In this document: positions 63,014-64,000 of the stretch, piece after piece
How positions within the stretch are numbered: the first letter of the stretch is position 1
How the letters are laid out: each line of letters begins with the position of its first letter
Assembly: GCF_011516645.4 (NCBI RefSeq)
Contig: NZ_CP088285.1
Span: forward strand, 1,116,001 to 1,180,000
From: Bradyrhizobium septentrionale
Lineage (GTDB): Bacteria > Pseudomonadota > Alphaproteobacteria > Rhizobiales > Xanthobacteraceae
Direction of reading: 5' to 3'
DNA: 64,000 bases
Program-made: the position numbers and the translations under genes
The notes under the pieces: generated by a model
What the model saw: the letters and a program-made list of their open reading frames with translations, nothing else
Databases searched by the model: none
What the model was told of the DNA's origin: nothing

Positions 63014-63688
63014 ATGGCCATAGGATTTGCAATTCACAAGGCGAAGCGGAAAGTCTCGCCCGACCTCGTCGCGCGCTACCAGCCGCTGCCGGTCGCCAAT
63101 ATCAGCGATTCGATGTCGCGGATCGCGGGCACCAACCGGCTGCGGCCGATGCATGCCGGCGGCTGGCTCGGCGGCCCGGCGCTGACCGTGAAGACCCGGC
63201 CCGGCGACAATCTGATGGTGCACAAGGCGATCGACCTGGCCCAGCCGGGCGACGTCATCGTGGTCGACGCCGGCGGCGTCCTGGTCAACGCCATCATCGG
63301 CGAGATCATGTCGACCCTGGCCGAGAAGAAGGGCGTGGCGGGCTTCGTGATCGACGGCTCGATCCGCGATGCCGGCGCGATCCGCGCCGGTGCGTTCCCG
63401 GTGTTCGCCGCCGGCGTCGCGCATCGCGGCCCCTACAAGGACGGCCCGGGCGAGATCAATTGTGCCATCTCGATCGACGGCATGATCGTCGAGCCCGGCG
63501 ATCTCATCGTGGCCGACGACGACGGCGTGCTCTGCGTGCCCTATGACGACGCCGAGGCCATCTGCAAGCTGACCGAGGCCAAGAAGGCGACCGAGGAGAA
63601 GGCCATTCAGCAGATCCTCGCCGGCACCAGCGACCGCCGCTGGGTCGACGAGGCCTTGCAGCGCCTCGGCTGCGAGTTCAAGGACTAG
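63014..63688 (+). CDS. ligK: 4-carboxy-4-hydroxy-2-oxoadipate aldolase (RraA-like)
   Basis: This 224-residue RraA-fold protein has the class II pyruvate aldolase motif: GEIM near 96-99 and Arg118-Asp119 in DGSIRDAGAI, which distinguishes CHA/HMG aldolases from ribonuclease regulator RraA. LigK cleaves the product of LigJ to pyruvate and oxaloacetate, and also decarboxylates oxaloacetate. GGAGAA precedes the ATG. Its proximity to ligJ supports the assignment. IS copy B separates it from its former operon. Confidence 0.88.
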   Translation: MAIGFAIHKAKRKVSPDLVARYQPLPVANISDSMSRIAGTNRLRPMHAGGWLGGPALTVKTRPGDNLMVHKAIDLAQPGDVIVVDAGGVLVNAIIGEIMSTLAEKKGVAGFVIDGSIRDAGAIRAGAFPVFAAGVAHRGPYKDGPGEINCAISIDGMIVEPGDLIVADDDGVLCVPYDDAEAICKLTEAKKATEEKAIQQILAGTSDRRWVDEALQRLGCEFKD

Positions 63689-63700
63689 ACACGATACCGT

Positions 63701-63734
63701 TGCCTAAGAGGCGGGAATGCCCGTCTCTTAGGCA
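63701..63734. terminator. Terminator-like hairpin after ligK
   Basis: TGCCTAAGAG (63701-63710) pairs with CTCTTAGGCA (63725-63734), with an inner CGGG/CCCG pair, making a stem of about 14 bp, 13 bp after the ligK stop. There is no strong T-run. Confidence 0.65.
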
Positions 63735-63943
63735 CAAACCTGCGTAAAGCCGGCCAGAATCACCGCCCCGTATCGGATTCGCGCGTCCGTCCACCGGCAT
63801 CGGGAATTTTTCCCGAATATATCTGGAAAAGAATCCCGATCCTCCGGGACACATCTTGTTTGCCAAAGCCTTAGCGCTCCCGCAGTCTTAAAACCAAGGT
63901 TCGTCGGGGACAAAAGTCGAACCGCGACTTTGGGGTGGGCGTC
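63735..63943. other. Intergenic region with possible promoter
   Basis: No gene is supported. The area near 63805-63830 is AT-rich and may contain the promoter of the gene starting at 63944. No clear operator was seen. Confidence 0.35.
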
Positions 63944-64000
63944 ATGGCTGGTGCGTTGTTGCGTACGGCAACACGATTTTTGTCTTCTTCGGTACACACG
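63944..64000 (+). CDS. Possible start of a methyl-accepting chemotaxis protein
   Basis: An ATG at 63944 opens a frame running off the window (MAGALLRTATRFLSSSVHT). This resembles the N-termini of Bradyrhizobium chemoreceptors and signalling proteins (RFLSSSVxTR before the first transmembrane helix). Only 19 codons are visible, so the call is tentative. Confidence 0.35.
   Translation, partial: MAGALLRTATRFLSSSVHT

Noticed and set aside
63014..63688. RraA regulator of ribonuclease E
   Set aside because: The Arg-Asp motif and the neighbouring LigJ gene favour the aldolase branch of this fold.
63728..63997. 89-codon minus-strand frame at the right end
   Set aside because: It overlaps the terminator-like hairpin and has no domain or ribosome-binding site.

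Overview
The window looks like chromosomal DNA of a high-GC alphaproteobacterium of the Bradyrhizobium/Rhodopseudomonas type. This is inferred from the strong G/C third-position bias, the many single-substrate uptake and catabolic operons each with its own GntR, LysR, TetR or IclR regulator, FNR/FixK-type boxes, an Ald/Lrp pair, the small-protein repertoire and several families of palindromic intergenic repeats. No rRNA, tRNA or CRISPR array was seen. Proteins were recognised from motifs and remembered family sequences, not from a database search.

Layout. (1) 1-1334: 3' part of a GGDEF-EAL protein. (2) 1367-11068: an aromatic-type catabolic locus. A leftward Rieske oxygenase, GntR and VanB-like reductase operon faces a rightward GntR, a binding protein, permease, ATPase and second permease importer, a deacetylase-like hydrolase, an FAH-family hydrolase and a MetE-like thiol methyltransferase. 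(3) 11138-20720: housekeeping, hypothetical and decayed genes (L,D-transpeptidase-like, EAL pseudogene, DOPA-dioxygenase-like, methyltransferase, TAXI binding protein, DUF4239-like, flavin monooxygenase, truncated PilZ-type gene). A 792-bp gene-poor stretch holds two near-perfect FNR/FixK boxes and a possible globin relic. (4) 21118-24908: enoyl-CoA hydratase, SDR, DUF1932 dehydrogenase and a dihydroxyphthalate-decarboxylase-like enzyme, with a TetR regulator to 25674. (5) 25734-28650: lactonase, mutarotase and aldose 1-dehydrogenase, the start of an oxidative L-arabinose/D-galactose route. (6) 28868-32656: acetylpolyamine amidohydrolase, TetR, desaturase and a MetX-like hydrolase.

(7) 32706-42319: a complete hexarate module: GudP permease, LysR regulator, KdgD, GudD, 2-oxoglutarate semialdehyde dehydrogenase and GarD. 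Together they convert glucarate and galactarate to 2-oxoglutarate. gudP and kdgD share a nearly identical operator-promoter block, and an IS481-like element sits just upstream of garD. (8) 42711-49591: a leuC-leuD-leuB set translationally coupled to a complete ABC importer, with a divergent IclR gene. (9) 49847-51577: alanine dehydrogenase and its divergent Lrp-type regulator. (10) 51774-55426: membrane protein, class I glutamine amidotransferase, NmrA-like protein and LysR. (11) 55528-63688: LysR, D-2-hydroxyacid dehydrogenase, two MFS carriers, LigJ (4-oxalomesaconate hydratase) and a LigK-type aldolase, the tail of protocatechuate 4,5-cleavage or gallate catabolism. A second IS481-like element lies between ligJ and ligK. 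The window ends at what may be the start of a chemoreceptor gene.

Both IS elements lie inside host palindromic repeats and carry tandemly duplicated motifs in their terminal inverted repeats. The most rewarding leads are the shared hexarate operator, the leuCDB-importer operon, the unassigned Rieske/MetE-like/FAH pathway, and the orphan FNR/FixK boxes.
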